Shown one piece after another: positions 22,450 to 33,903 of a DNA stretch of 64,000 nucleotides. The DNA lies in assembly GCA_963995525.1 (NCBI GenBank), contig OZ023218.1:49890181-49954180 (forward strand), in the 5' to 3' direction. Source of the stretch: Escarpia spicata (taxonomy: Eukaryota; Annelida; Polychaeta; Sabellida; Siboglinidae). How positions within the stretch are numbered: position 1 is the stretch's first letter; each line of letters begins with the position of its first letter. The notes below the pieces were generated by a model that worked only from the letters and a program-made list of their open reading frames with translations, was not told the DNA's origin and ran no database searches. The translations under genes were made by a program, and so were the position numbers.

Positions 22450-24794
22450 TCAATTGTACATTCCGTCAATGAGATGGCTGACGGCGCTGTAGTCATTAAG
22501 TCGCCAGCTGTCGTAATGACGCTTCCCTACCAAGACGATCACGGCAACGAAGAGGGAGACCCCGACAGCCAGCGACACTGCCAGCCCTACTGTCATGGCA
22601 TCGCTCTTGGAGAGATACGAAGCCGACCATACGTTGTGGGTCTTCGCCTTGCTGCCCGTGAGAACATGTTCTTGTTGTACTTTCGACGATGACGTCGTTT
22701 CATATAGTCCTTTCGTCAAATCGTTCCGTTTCCTCGTGCTATGTTCGGGTTCGTTCACTGTCTGTTCCGGATCTTCCTGAAGCGTGTGGGTTGTGCTTAC
22801 ACTCCTGTCAGTGAGTTCTCGACTTCCCGTTGCCCGATCATTTCCTTCGGTTGGTTGAACCGAGTTTCCCGTCGGAGTGTTAGTCACATGACTGGGGCGA
22901 TCCGTTACATTACCCGGATGTACCGTTGACTGACGGGTGGCTGTGGTTACGGTAGTACCTGTAAAATATTAAAATAAATGCAGACGATAAATTTACGAAT
23001 CGGACAGCTTAGTTTTCTGCTAACACACTCACACACACGCGCACACACACAAGCACAATCACGAGCACAGTCACACGCACACATACACACACACGCGCAC
23101 ACACTCACATACACACACACATTCTGAAAACCTATATGTTTTAACATCGAACTTACCATTTGCTCCAGTCGAAATGTCGTACATCTTTCCACCGGTAGCG
23201 TCGACGTCGAATGACCTGTCCTCTGTCGTTGATATATCGGTTACTTTAGATGTCCTTTTGGTTGAAATGGTAGAACTGAATTCAGTGGCTTCCGTCGAGG
23301 TTGATTGCACCATTCTGTCATTGTTTCTTGCGGTAGCCTGCGTCGTAGTGGTGGACGGGGAAAGTGTAGAGGTCAAATTACGTTTTTTGGTTGTGGCGGG
23401 TAGAAGAATCTGCATGGTGGTGCGTCTGAAGGTCACCGTGGTAGATGAACCTTCATTTTGCTGTTCTACAATTTAAGATACCGCAGTTATTTTACGAACA
23501 GTTAGGTTTATACATTTAAACCAATATAAACTGGGGTCGCATTATGCAAATATTGTCAGGGGAATATTACAATCAGTGTTGTTATCTATGTGCCAAATTT
23601 GTGAAGTGAGCCATCTAATGCAACGATAATGAAGTGCGACCATTTCTTTTGCATTTGCAAGCAGTATTAAACCAAAGTACATATAATTATAATCTCAACA
23701 TTATTTTACTACTACTACTACTAATAATAATAATAGTATTATTATAAAGGCGACTTACAAGCAGTTAGCACTATTATTGCTGTGTAGTATATATGAAAGT
23801 ATATATGCACGCCCGTGCCAAGATAACGTTCGACTAACCGGTTCTGGGGATCCTAAGTTAAGTCTACGTTTTTGAACGGCACCGGTACGACTAGTCGTCA
23901 TCTAACCAATCGTAATTCATACAACAGTATTGATGTCGTATTTTATGATTACTCGAATGAACTATATTGCATAATAAAGAGTTTAGGAAGCTGAATCACT
24001 AACGTTATCGGCATGCATGCAACTGGAGTGTATACAATTATATTTTAATTGTCTGTACGATTATATTTTAATTTTCTGTAATACAGCAATTTGATTAACG
24101 CTGGCTGCTGTGCCACACTGTGAATTGTTCCGAATGTTTTGTAACATTGTAACATTGAATATGGTTAATGTTCAATGAATAAATTGTTGTAATTGTTTTC
24201 TTCATTGTTTGAGTTTAGTTAATCAAACAGAATATTCGTTTTCCAACAAATACGTTGTTGTTGAAGTCCGAACTTATGACTTAGATTTACTGGCCAAAAT
24301 GGCATTGTCCAGTGTTCGGTGTTCAAATTAATAAACGTTACAAATGAAATGTGGTTGTAGTTGCAAATGGTAAGTTTATATTAACTCTTTTAGATGCATA
24401 TCACCAAAAGGTTGCTTTTTTGTTTTAATTCATACAACGACTCACCACTGACACTCCCAGACGATTCGCCGACCATTTTGTCAGGAGCCGGTGTCGCTGA
24501 TGTCGATCCCATGTCCCCGGCTCTTTTTGTTGATGCATGTTTTGTCTGCGTGACTGATTCTTCGATCACCCCAGTCGTTGCTTTCGTTTTCTCTCTCTCG
24601 GTCGCGGTCAGTGTACGAGACAGGAACACATTGGCTGCTTCAGTGACGAACGCGGCTTCTTGCGTGTATGTATGTGTCCCAGGACCGGCGACAGGGGAGG
24701 GAGAGGTGCCGGGTCTGGTGCCAGTGTATGCCGTCTCCAGCCCGCAGCACCAGAGCAGCAGGCAACACGCAAACAGAAGACATCGTGGCATCAT
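22450..24794 (-). CDS. Type I membrane protein with Thr/Ser-rich (mucin-like) ectodomain, three exons
   Basis: Exons: 24,446-24,794 (ATG, donor GTGAGT), 23,157-23,465 (acceptor ending TTGTAG, donor GTAAGT), 22,450-22,958 (acceptor TTTTACAG, stop TGA). Both introns are phase 1 and the spliced frame is open for 388 residues. A signal peptide covers about residues 1-22 (MMPRCLLFACCLLLWCCG). Residues 25-338 are rich in Thr and Ser with hardly a cysteine, as in O-glycosylated stalks. One membrane segment is at about 340-364 (VGLAVSLAVGVSLFVAVIVL), followed by a 24-residue tail ending HLIDGMYN. No enzymatic or binding domain is recognised; the function is unknown. A CA-rich microsatellite lies in intron 2. 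The structure is supported by splice signals and phases only. Confidence 0.78.
23022..23122. repeat. CA-rich microsatellite in intron 2
   Basis: Imperfect CACACA/CGCACA repeats close to the donor of exon 2, inside the membrane-protein gene. Confidence 0.88.
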
Positions 24795-27261
24795 GGCGCC
24801 TGAACAGATGCGCCCAAATACTAATAGTAACTTATTTTTCGCCTAAGCCTTTGGAAACGAAGCTCAGAGGCGCATCAAGTCAAGAGGTTTAATCAATCTT
24901 AAAATCGATAAGCAGTATTCAAGTTGTCAACAGATGTATTGGATGGTGGATGAGCAAGGTCACAAAGATAAGTTTTAAAAAGACGGCTGAATTGTGTAAT
25001 AGTTTCAACAGATCTAACACTAAGAGGGGGCATATTCAATAACGTTGGTTCAGAGGCATAACAATCCTAGTTTCAGTGTTAGCGTTGACTCTAGGAACAC
25101 AAAGAAATCACGACAACGACCGAAGCTGAATAGGTTTTCTTACAAGGGTAAGCAATGCATGCATACAGCGTTGGTGCAGTTATCGCGTCACGATTCCCCA
25201 AAAGTGGTAAACTAATTTGTTCATCTTTACAAAAACATAAAGCAAAGTATTGATTAGTTATTTATTTAATGTTAAATATGTATGTGAAAAGTAACTGGCA
25301 TTAGGTTCAGATTAGGGGAAGGTGAAGTAAGACGGTCCACGTAACAAAAGTAAGGATATAGAAAAATTATGCACTTACGGGAACCAAATAATGCGCCATA
25401 TTACAGACTTAGTGTTTGTGAATAACTTATGCGATAACGAACGTTCTTGAGGGAACTCCTTGTTGAGTTATCACACAAACTAAATTCTCGTGAGTTATTG
25501 GAATCGGACGTGTTTATTTGACTCATATATAAAACAAAACGGTATTTTTTTCAAAATTTTAATATCTACAGCTTGTAGAAATAATAATGTTGAAAAAATA
25601 GCAGGTAATACAAATGTATAACATAAAAATAGAACAATAATGATTTAATGTACGGAATAACGAATTGACCATATCCTATGGACTGTCATGTTGCTGTAGA
25701 TAAGCTAAAAAGTGACAGATATTCCTCGAATACGAAACGCGCGCACATTACATAGGAATACCGCAGTCATATAGTAGCGTACTCACCCACAAACGACCAC
25801 AATGGTTCATTCAACACACAACCTCAGTCGTCAACGTTGCTGATTGCCACCATTCTGGTCACATTTCTGGTTGGGTTCGTTGGGCCTGTTGTTGTAGCAT
25901 TCGCAAGAGGAGGATCCATCGGCCGTTCTTCTAGCTGCTGCCGGAGCAACGACAACAACGATCTAACATTCTCTGTTGCTTTGTGTCTCTGGCAATTGCA
26001 ATGGATAGATAAATCCCGATTGATTGTACGGACGGCTATCAAACATTACGACACAGCTGTGAGACGCCTTTCGATCAATGACTGTCTTGCCTCCTTGGTC
26101 GTGTGTATCGATGACGCACGGACAATGCAGGGTAACAGATGCTGTCTTCACTAGCGATGTTATTGTTGTTATCGATTCAACATTTGAAAATAAATGTTTG
26201 TCGTTTGTCATTGTATACGAGGAGGCACATGTACATATTATGTTTTCTTGACGTTAATAATAGCGGCAACTGTAATAACAATAATTGTATCATTAAATAT
26301 CGACAACAACAACTAGATAAATAACAATACCAAAGTCAGCAATAAATGCATCACGACGCAAAATTAATAACAACATATTAAAGACGACAGCACTGTCGTT
26401 GCCGGTGTCCTCTTTGTTGCTGTCCCTAGGGATGAGGCTAGCTTCAAAATTCTTCTTTTATTATGTTTTGTTTTTCTTCTTCCCTCAAAAGTAAACTGCC
26501 GACAAAGTAATAACTCATAATAATGACAATACTTAGATTGCATATAGCACAATATTTATACCATTTATAATTCTTACAATTATTCACAATTACGGATGTT
26601 ACACCGATTGTTGTGATTACACCAATTAATCTATTACAACTACTGTGCACGTTACAAATATGACAAATACCACTGCTATTACAACTATTGTAACAACTAC
26701 AACTAGTACAAATAGTACAAGTAGTACAACTAGTTCAACTAGCATAAATAGTACACTTATTACAACTAGCACACATATAAATAAAATTAATAATAATAAT
26801 GTTTTTTATTTTAGAAAAGCATTGTGTCCATATTGGAAACAAGTACATTGATAAAAAAACATCCATATAAAATAGAAACATAAATAAATATAAAAACAGA
26901 ATATGTTAATAAAAATAGGATATTAAAAATTATTTAACAATTATACAGAGCCTCGATCCACTTATGCCGCAATTGCTACGTACAGTATATGTCGCTAGTA
27001 ACAATACTCTGAATAATTGTATTAACAGACCTGTTAATCCTCGTGATTAAGCTAAACAAATTGCTGTTCTGATAACACATTTACATGATTTTACATTAGC
27101 TGTAGCAAACATGTGGCTAGCGCTACGTCTCATCAGCAAATTGTTCAATATTATGTATGAATTGTTATAGGCAACAATAAATTGCTGAAAATGAGCTTTT
27201 CTAAAATTAACCCATAGCGCACACACATAAATATTACTGAAATATGCAGTAAACAGCTTAT
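24795..27261. other. Intergenic, AT-rich
   Basis: Holds a low-complexity run with repeated ACTAGTACAA-like units (about 26,640-26,780). Overlapping open frames on both strands at 25,824-26,211 have no recognised domain, and no exon boundary could be settled. Confidence 0.4.
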
Positions 27262-28079
27262 TCTTTACAGCAGTAGAGCAAAAATTGAATTTTTGCCGTT
27301 ACATGTTATTTTTGGCATAAAGAAGTCAAATTTTGGCTTGAATGTCAGCCTCATCCGATAAGTCTTACAAATGACATGCCCAAGGTATTTACCAGAGGTG
27401 GCGAAGTTTAACTTCTTTCCTCCTAAAGTCAATTTCCTGGCAAGATTATAATTTCTAGAATCAAAGTACATGACCAGGGATTTGCCAGCATTATACTGAA
27501 TGTCATGCTCACACCCATAAGAGTAACACATGTCAAGTAAAGTTTGTGGTCCCTTGGCGGAAGGAGTGAATAGAAGTAGGTCACCAGTGTATATCAGGTG
27601 ATTAATAAACATAGTACCAGACTACAACCAATATGTTTTTTGTATAGTTGTACTCTAAAAAACGCATCCAGAAACGCAACATGCATAGCTGAACCATGTT
27701 TAGTGTAAATTCTTAATAATTCCTTAAATGTAAACACACACAGCTCCGTTCCATGTTTTGGCTTAAATTCAAACTGATGAGGCGTAGTTCGCAAGTATAT
27801 TTTGATTCTGTTGAATATCACAGTATCTATTATCTTGGAACATATGTTAGAAAGGCATATTAGCCTGTAATCACCTTTATCATTTACCCGTCTATTTTTA
27901 TCTTTAATAACCGGTACAATAATAGACTCTGAGACTGATTTCGGAACATAACCATGCACCATAATAGAGGTCACTAGGGTAGATAATAGCACCACAATTT
28001 GAACATCGGCGAACTTGGTGTTCTGCAGTAATACCATCCAGACCTGGTGACTTATTGCATGATAATTCATTAATAATAC
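27262..28079 (-). pseudogene. LINE reverse transcriptase remnant, left part (split by gypsy element)
   Basis: The minus strand from 28,079 reads IINELSCNKSPGLDGITAEH, then KFADVQIVVLLSTLVTS, SVSESIIVPVIKDKNRRVND, GDYRLICLSNICSKIID and HQFEFKPKHGTELCVFTFKE, typical RT blocks. The motif with the first Asp (VAFLDAF) is followed by a deletion. The later part is at 27,265-27,612 (YTGDLLLFTPS, where YADD-like Y-T-G-D is seen, and YNAGKSLVMYFDSR). Its upstream continuation is at 34,939-35,030, beyond the LTR element. LINE clade not assigned. Confidence 0.85.
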
Positions 28080-28263
28080 TGTGACATTCTCGTAACGACA
28101 CGATTTAATAAAGGAAACAGGTTTAATCACAAAGCCAACACCGAATACAAAACAGGCAACCCGCGTCACACCTCTCCTCCTCCGCGCTCGTGCACACCGC
28201 TCTCCCGTGCCGGAGTCCCGCAGGGGTGTCACAATTTGTGCAGACAGGGGGATCCATATCACA
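28080..28263 (-). repeat. 3' LTR of gypsy element
   Basis: 184 bp, identical to 34,755-34,938. Left flank ends AATAC. Confidence 0.95.
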
Positions 28264-28280
28264 TTCCCCCTCCCTTTAAC
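28264..28280 (-). promoter_or_regulatory. Polypurine tract
   Basis: On the minus strand GTTAAAGGGAGGGGGAA lies directly before the 3' LTR. Confidence 0.82.
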
Positions 28281-29497
28281 ACGTTCGTCCACGAACGAAA
28301 CTCATGGACCCTTCCAAGATCACGATATATAACAAGTGTATACAATTATGCAGAACAATTCGAGAAAGAAAGAACAAAAAAATTGATTATGCAACGTCCT
28401 TCATGAAATATAAATGTTCATCATTGTCCGGAGAATGTTCGCATACGTAGATTAAGTGTCCGTTAACTAATACATATCAAGCATCGTTGATGAAAGTAAC
28501 TGCACCATATATAGCGAATGGTCTGGGGTGATGGTGGCGATATAAGCAACGTCCAATGTCATTTTCTTGACTGTAGCGGCACCCTCGCAAACTGTGACGA
28601 CGCACGTGATACGGTGAGTGTGTACCACCATGGCACTACACTTTCTGGTGCTGAGATGTCTTCAGTATGGAGACATCTCGCCATGTGTAACAAGTTTGAA
28701 CTCCCTTTTTACCCTATCAGCATGAGTACGAGCCTAGGGACAAGTTGATCGCCAGACGTGTCGTCAAGAATTTAGTGTCCAGCAGGGAAGATTCTTCCTC
28801 CAGATGACTGCCTCGTGCTCTGTCAACAGTTGCTAGTGCAAGTAGGCAACCGCACTAGAGATGGCCGTGACACTAAAACAAACTAAAATACATGGCATAG
28901 AACAATGTTAAAAAACAATTATTAAAAGAAAATTCAACAAGTACATCCACACCATATTTGGCATGGCACTCTCAACCAAACTTACACACGACAGTAATGT
29001 ACCAAACAAAATTGATACAAAGGTTACTGTCTGCCTGGAAACCAATAACACGGTATTCCACAGGCGAATGTGTTTCAAATGTGGAACTGACGAAGCAGAG
29101 CACGGTTACTGCATTATCATTCTACCATGTTAAGTGCAACAGATTCTTTTAAAACACTAAGGCGACCAAACTATGGCGTGAGTAGCTTTCTTCACTGCTG
29201 GTGAGTGATGTCAGACTGCGTGCAACTGCTAACAGAAATCTGCATATCCATCATGTCACCCACAGTTTCCGAGACATCGCTGGAGAAAGTCATACATCTG
29301 TCCTAGCACTCGTTCAAAGACTAACACATTTACTTTGTTTCGCCCAAGATTACGAGCATGTACTCAGCGATGTGTTGACCTATAGATCAAGCAAAGTGGG
29401 TGGGCGACGTGTGCGTAGGCCACGACGAAGGTTTATATTATCGTCGGTAGCCGCCTCTGGGGGGCTGACTACCTCGCTATCATCACCAACAGTACGA
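28281..29497 (-). other. Non-coding 3' region of the gypsy element
   Basis: Between the end of Pol and the polypurine tract. No long open frame on the coding strand. The plus-strand frames here show no motif. Confidence 0.6.
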
Positions 29498-32400
29498 TCA
29501 TCCGGAGCCTGTACTCGAGGTTGGGCAGCAGGAAGCTCTGGAGTCTGTGTCCAGCGTCCTGGGTCTGGAGAGCATATTTCGGTGTCCATTGGTCAACCAA
29601 CTGGTTAGTGGATCATCATTGTCCTCCACATATTCTTTTAGATGGTCGATGTGGTCGACTATTGTTCGGTCCCCTGCAGAGCGTTGTATCGCAACAGTCA
29701 CTCCAGAAGGACGACCCACCACTAGGTATGGACCAGACCATCGGACTCCACCTTTCATCTTAGCTGTGGCTGTGCTGTAACGCCATACCCAGCTCCCTTT
29801 CGGAAAATTTACTGGAGTCGCCTTCATGTCATATGCGGTCTTCTGGCGAAGGGAGGCCTTGCGACTTTCCCGTCGAGCTATGCTGTGGCTTAACTCCATG
29901 GCGTCACGAAGCCATTCGCCATACCGAGTTGTACATTGTGGGACATGTGCCCTGGGGGGTCCCTCGATTTGTAGATCGAGTGGAAGGACAATCTCATGAC
30001 CTAACAACATCCGGTATGGGGACACCTTAGTACTGGTCTGTACCGTAGCACGGTATGCGCACAAGGCATATGGAAGATGGTCTTCCCAGTCTTGTGGGTG
30101 TAGCCTGGCATATGTGAAAATCATATCTTGGAGGGTACGGTTAACATTTTCAACCAATCCGTCTGATTGCGGACGGTAAGGTGTAGTTAGCGTCTTGTCG
30201 ATTCGCATCATGCGACACACCTCCTGAAGAATTTTATTGTCAAATTCCCTTCCCCGATCGGAATGAAGCTGTCTTGGACAGCCAAATCGACAGAATACCT
30301 CTGTGACTAGTTTATCGGCTACTGTGAGTGCTTCTTTGTCGGGTATGGGGAAGGCTTCAACCCATTTCGTGAAATAATCTTCGACGACTAGAACGTATTT
30401 GTTTCCGCTTACCGAGTTGGGCATTGGACCTATAAGGTCCATAGCTATACGTTCCCAAGGAACTCCTACTGCCATCTGAGTCAGAGGAGCGCGGTGTGGA
30501 GCCGATGCCGGTTTGCGCTGTCCACAGTCCCTACACAGGGTTAGCCACCGACTGACGTCCTCCGACATCCTAGGCCAATAGTAAATTCGTTGCAGGGAGG
30601 CAAGTGATTTGTTATGACCCATGTGCCCTCCAAGGCGGTCGCAGTGTACCGCCTGGAAAAGTCGCCGTCTCATTGGCGAAGGGACCACAAGTTGGATTAT
30701 CTCTTCGGTGTCACAACTGGCTTTCTTCTTACGATAGAGAATGCCATCCACTATGGTCAACCTATCCCATTGTTGCCATAAACACTTGGCCATGTAATCT
30801 TGGTCCCTGATTTGTGCAAACGGTGGTCTCTGGGTGCGGGTATCCTTGTGGCGGAGCATACAATCAATGCTCTCGTCTTCGCTTTGCCAGCGACGTATGT
30901 CCGGTAACGTCACACCTGGGACCCACTGCACTGCAAATACTCCGCTTTCCGCGCCTTTCTCCGGAGATGATGAACAGTCACTAAAGTGGCTGTTGGAACC
31001 AGATTGGCAAGATTTGCCAGACGTTTTGGGTGGATCCACGATTTGTTCAGCAATCTCGCCCAACAAGAGATTGTCATTGGACAGTGCAGGGACAACATTG
31101 TGATTTGAATTGGGCTGCTGTAAGGCTTGTTGTTCACTGCACGTATTTGGAGTACAATCCTTGCACTCTGACCGCTTGCATGGCCGTGACACCTTGCGGG
31201 AGAGTGCATCAGCATTACCCATCGAGCTTCCTGGTCGATGAACAATCTGGAAATCATAGGTACCAAGGGTGACGAGCCACCGTGCAACCATTCCTTCAGG
31301 TTCTTTAAAATTAAGTAACCATGTCAGTGACGCATGATCTGTGATAATGGTGAATGGTCGGCCCCACAGATAGTGGTGAAATTGTTTGACAAAGGTCACT
31401 ACTGCCAACAACTCCCTGTGTGTTGTGCAGTATCGAGTCTGCGTACGACTGAAAGTCTTAGATGCATAGGCAATGACCTTCTCACCACCCGTCTGGCGTT
31501 GTGAAAGTACACTACCCATAGCGTCTGCACTCGCATCGGTATACAAAACAAACTCGTCATTTCGAGTGGGGTATGCCAAAACAGGCGTTTCACAAAGGGC
31601 CTGTCGAAGGGCTCGGAACGCCTTCTCTTTGGTATCTGACCAGGTAAAAGAACGCTTTGCCCTCGTCATGGCCGTCAAAGGGCTGGCAATGTGAGCAAAC
31701 GATGGTATAAAGCGCCGATAATAGGATGCTAAGCCTAAAAATCGACGAACTTCTTTTACCGTAGTAGGCCGAGGCCAGTCTCGCACTGCAGATACCTTTT
31801 GTGGATCTGTAGCAATCCCGTGTCTAGAGACTATGTGGCCAAGATAGGAAACCTCAGTCTGGAATAGCCTACACTTCTTGGCTTTCATCGTCAAACCAGC
31901 AGCACGAAATCTGTCCCACACTGTAGTGAGGCGGTGCAATGTCTCTTCGAAGGTCTTTCCATAGACGATAACATCGTCAAGATAAACCAAACAACTTTTC
32001 CAGCACAACCCTCTCAAAACGAGCTCCATCAAACGCTCAAATGTTGCCGGGGCATTGCACAGCCCAAAAGGCATGACCTTCCACTGGAAGAGACCTTGCC
32101 GCGTACTGAATGCGGTCTTCTCTTTATCTCGTTCGTCCAGTTCCACTTGCCAGTAACCAGATACCAAATCAAGGGTACAAAACAACTCAGAGCCAGCCAG
32201 AGCATCTAATGTATCCGAAATCAACGGCAGGGGGTATGCATCCTTTCGGGTGACATCATTTAATCGACGATAATCTACGCAAAACCGGACTGTACCGTCT
32301 TTCTTCTTTACAAGGACTACCCGACTACTCCATGAACTAGTGCTCGGTTCTATGATATCCTTATCCAGCATGGACTGAACTTCTCTTGCTTCTATCTCTT

Positions 32401-33418
32401 GTTGAGCCACCGGAAGGTGTCGAGCCCGTTGGCGGATTGGATAAGCATCGCCAGTATCTATCCTATGCTTTGTAAGACCAGTCGTACCCAACTGGGAACT
32501 AGTCTCAACAAAAACATCCGAATAACGTCGGAGAGCGGCTCGCACAGCATCTTGCTGAGACAAATTTAGTTCTGCTGACAGTTCAGAAGACAACTTGTCT
32601 AGCGCTGGGGGAAGTTGTTCAGACGTAGATTTGGAATACGTCTGTCCTGATTCAGCATATCCTTTACAAGGCAAGTCCTCGTCTGATACATTGAAGACCT
32701 CAATGCATGGCACCGACTGTAGCACACCAACTGTGCCACCTTTACGGAGAAATATCGACTCATCGGTGGGGTTTAGGAGTACCACTGGTATGTGCTTGGT
32801 ACCACTTGAAACCAACGATGCACCCATAACAACCCCGGTATCAATCATTAGACTAGCACTTGGTGTCAGCAAGGCGGTGCTGCCACCAGCATACTGCAGC
32901 TTATTTTCAGCTCTTCCAGTAACAACTAGTTCCATGGCTGGCGGAATTTCTACAGATTGCTCTAGGCGGACACGTGCAACTGTGTCTTGCTTACCTTGTT
33001 TGGTCAATGCAAATGTTGTGGGCCCAATCTTCAGCAACCCATCCCGCATCGACATTTCGCACCCATGTTCACGGAGGAAGTCCAACCCAAGAATTCCACC
33101 ACGTTCTCGTAGATCAGCTATTACGACATCTTGTGATGTGTGGAATCCATCAAATGCCAACTCTAGGGTTGTCTCGCCAAATAATTTCATCTGGCCACCA
33201 TCTGCTGTTTGTAGCTGAGTGTGTATAGGATGCAACGGAGGGCGATGACTAGCGGCGATACCCAAGTAAGTTTGATGGTCAATTAATGACACTGCGGCAC
33301 CTATGTCCAAAAGTAGGGGACATTCCATGCCATACATGCATGTACGAATCACCCAGCCATCAACTGGCTTCACTCTGTAAAATCGTGGGTGTACACCAAG
33401 ATTACTGGTAGGTGGCAC
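29498..33418 (-). CDS. Pol polyprotein of gypsy element (protease, RT, RNase H, integrase)
   Basis: 1,306 codons, uninterrupted. Protease: catalytic motif at residues 38-41 reads DIGA instead of the usual D(S/T)GA, with the second conserved block ILGLDFLREHG at 109-119. Reverse transcriptase about 360-540: first Asp in CTLDLVSGY (D417), catalytic YLDD at 479-482. RNase H from about 622 (LYTDASADAMG). Integrase: zinc-binding region with VHCDRLGGHMGH and CRDC at about 924-965, catalytic D994 (AMDLIGP), D1054 (HSDRGREF) and E1090 (SDGLVENVNRTLQ), and a GPY/F-like segment (RWSGPYLVV) near the end. It copies RNA to DNA and integrates it. The frame is -1 relative to Gag and opens near 33,527, upstream of the reported first codon (GTG at 33,418), so it is probably expressed by frameshifting at 33,496-33,502. 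Confidence 0.95.
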   Translation of the reverse strand: MPPTSNLGVHPRFYRVKPVDGWVIRTCMYGMECPLLLDIGAAVSLIDHQTYLGIAASHRPPLHPIHTQLQTADGGQMKLFGETTLELAFDGFHTSQDVVIADLRERGGILGLDFLREHGCEMSMRDGLLKIGPTTFALTKQGKQDTVARVRLEQSVEIPPAMELVVTGRAENKLQYAGGSTALLTPSASLMIDTGVVMGASLVSSGTKHIPVVLLNPTDESIFLRKGGTVGVLQSVPCIEVFNVSDEDLPCKGYAESGQTYSKSTSEQLPPALDKLSSELSAELNLSQQDAVRAALRRYSDVFVETSSQLGTTGLTKHRIDTGDAYPIRQRARHLPVAQQEIEAREVQSMLDKDIIEPSTSSWSSRVVLVKKKDGTVRFCVDYRRLNDVTRKDAYPLPLISDTLDALAGSELFCTLDLVSGYWQVELDERDKEKTAFSTRQGLFQWKVMPFGLCNAPATFERLMELVLRGLCWKSCLVYLDDVIVYGKTFEETLHRLTTVWDRFRAAGLTMKAKKCRLFQTEVSYLGHIVSRHGIATDPQKVSAVRDWPRPTTVKEVRRFLGLASYYRRFIPSFAHIASPLTAMTRAKRSFTWSDTKEKAFRALRQALCETPVLAYPTRNDEFVLYTDASADAMGSVLSQRQTGGEKVIAYASKTFSRTQTRYCTTHRELLAVVTFVKQFHHYLWGRPFTIITDHASLTWLLNFKEPEGMVARWLVTLGTYDFQIVHRPGSSMGNADALSRKVSRPCKRSECKDCTPNTCSEQQALQQPNSNHNVVPALSNDNLLLGEIAEQIVDPPKTSGKSCQSGSNSHFSDCSSSPEKGAESGVFAVQWVPGVTLPDIRRWQSEDESIDCMLRHKDTRTQRPPFAQIRDQDYMAKCLWQQWDRLTIVDGILYRKKKASCDTEEIIQLVVPSPMRRRLFQAVHCDRLGGHMGHNKSLASLQRIYYWPRMSEDVSRWLTLCRDCGQRKPASAPHRAPLTQMAVGVPWERIAMDLIGPMPNSVSGNKYVLVVEDYFTKWVEAFPIPDKEALTVADKLVTEVFCRFGCPRQLHSDRGREFDNKILQEVCRMMRIDKTLTTPYRPQSDGLVENVNRTLQDMIFTYARLHPQDWEDHLPYALCAYRATVQTSTKVSPYRMLLGHEIVLPLDLQIEGPPRAHVPQCTTRYGEWLRDAMELSHSIARRESRKASLRQKTAYDMKATPVNFPKGSWVWRYSTATAKMKGGVRWSGPYLVVGRPSGVTVAIQRSAGDRTIVDHIDHLKEYVEDNDDPLTSWLTNGHRNMLSRPRTLDTDSRASCCPTSSTGSG

Positions 33419-33477
33419 ATGTTTGTCTACTTCATTTCCCGGATCAGTGTTCGGAGAAAGGCTAGTTTTTCCCGGGT

Positions 33478-33762
33478 TTATTCTACCCTGTCCCCGTTTG
33501 GGGAATCCGGCCCTGTCCCATTATGCGAACGAGGAGTTTTGCTGCGCCACTGCGAGTTAGAAGCCTGACCGTCGAACCTGGATCTAAAGTAGGTCTGACG
33601 ACGACGTGGTGCTGAGCAATAGCGTGCAATGTGGCCCTGCTGTCCGCAGTTATAGCAGGTGATATGCAAATGTTGAGTACTGCGACTATGATCTGTCTGT
33701 CGTGTGCTCGAGATTGGGGTACCATGATCATTACCTCCATGCTGCGAGCGTGTTTGCAACAC
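33478..33762 (-). CDS. Nucleocapsid part of Gag (zinc knuckle), same frame as Gag
   Basis: Continues the Gag frame after the TAA at 33,904-33,906 and is open from there to TAA at 33,478. It carries one CCHC zinc knuckle, CYNCGQQGHIARYC, followed by an Arg-rich stretch, as in nucleocapsids that bind the RNA. It has no obvious own start near the stop; it may be made by read-through, or the TAA may be a recent defect. Confidence 0.82.
   Translation of the reverse strand: MLQTRSQHGGNDHGTPISSTRQTDHSRSTQHLHITCYNCGQQGHIARYCSAPRRRQTYFRSRFDGQASNSQWRSKTPRSHNGTGPDSPNGDRVE
33496..33502 (-). promoter_or_regulatory. Candidate -1 ribosomal frameshift site (C CCA AAC)
   Basis: In the Gag frame the codons are TCC CCA AAC, so C CCA AAC fits the X XXY YYZ pattern. 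A -1 slip here enters exactly the Pol frame, which is open from about 33,527. It lies 18 bases before the Gag stop. A stimulatory structure was not assessed. Confidence 0.6.
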
Positions 33763-33903
33763 GATATTTAGACGAGATACTAGTGCGGCAATTTCGGTAT
33801 CATCATTGGCATATGTGTTATCACAGCTCGCCTCATAGCACCTCGGTGTTGCTAGAGTATATATACCGCCATTGTCTGGTTTAACGGTACACTGGGTAAA
33901 CTG

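Noticed and set aside
25824..26211. Overlapping open frames on both strands with a hydrophobic segment and some cysteines
   Set aside because: No domain, no settled exon borders, and competing frames of similar quality. Could be part of a gene but cannot be supported.
27594..28292. A 232-residue minus-strand protein
   Set aside because: Its first part is translated LTR sequence (28,080-28,263) running into the LINE RT remnant. The same LTR-encoded residues reappear at 34,743-35,051, so it is a chimera, not a gene.
28281..29497. Envelope-like gene in the gypsy element
   Set aside because: No open frame of useful length on the coding strand between Pol and the polypurine tract.
29201..29608. 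Plus-strand frames across the gypsy Pol region (for example 29,201-29,608 and 32,595-33,218)
   Set aside because: Antisense shadows of the intact Pol frame and of its 3' region.
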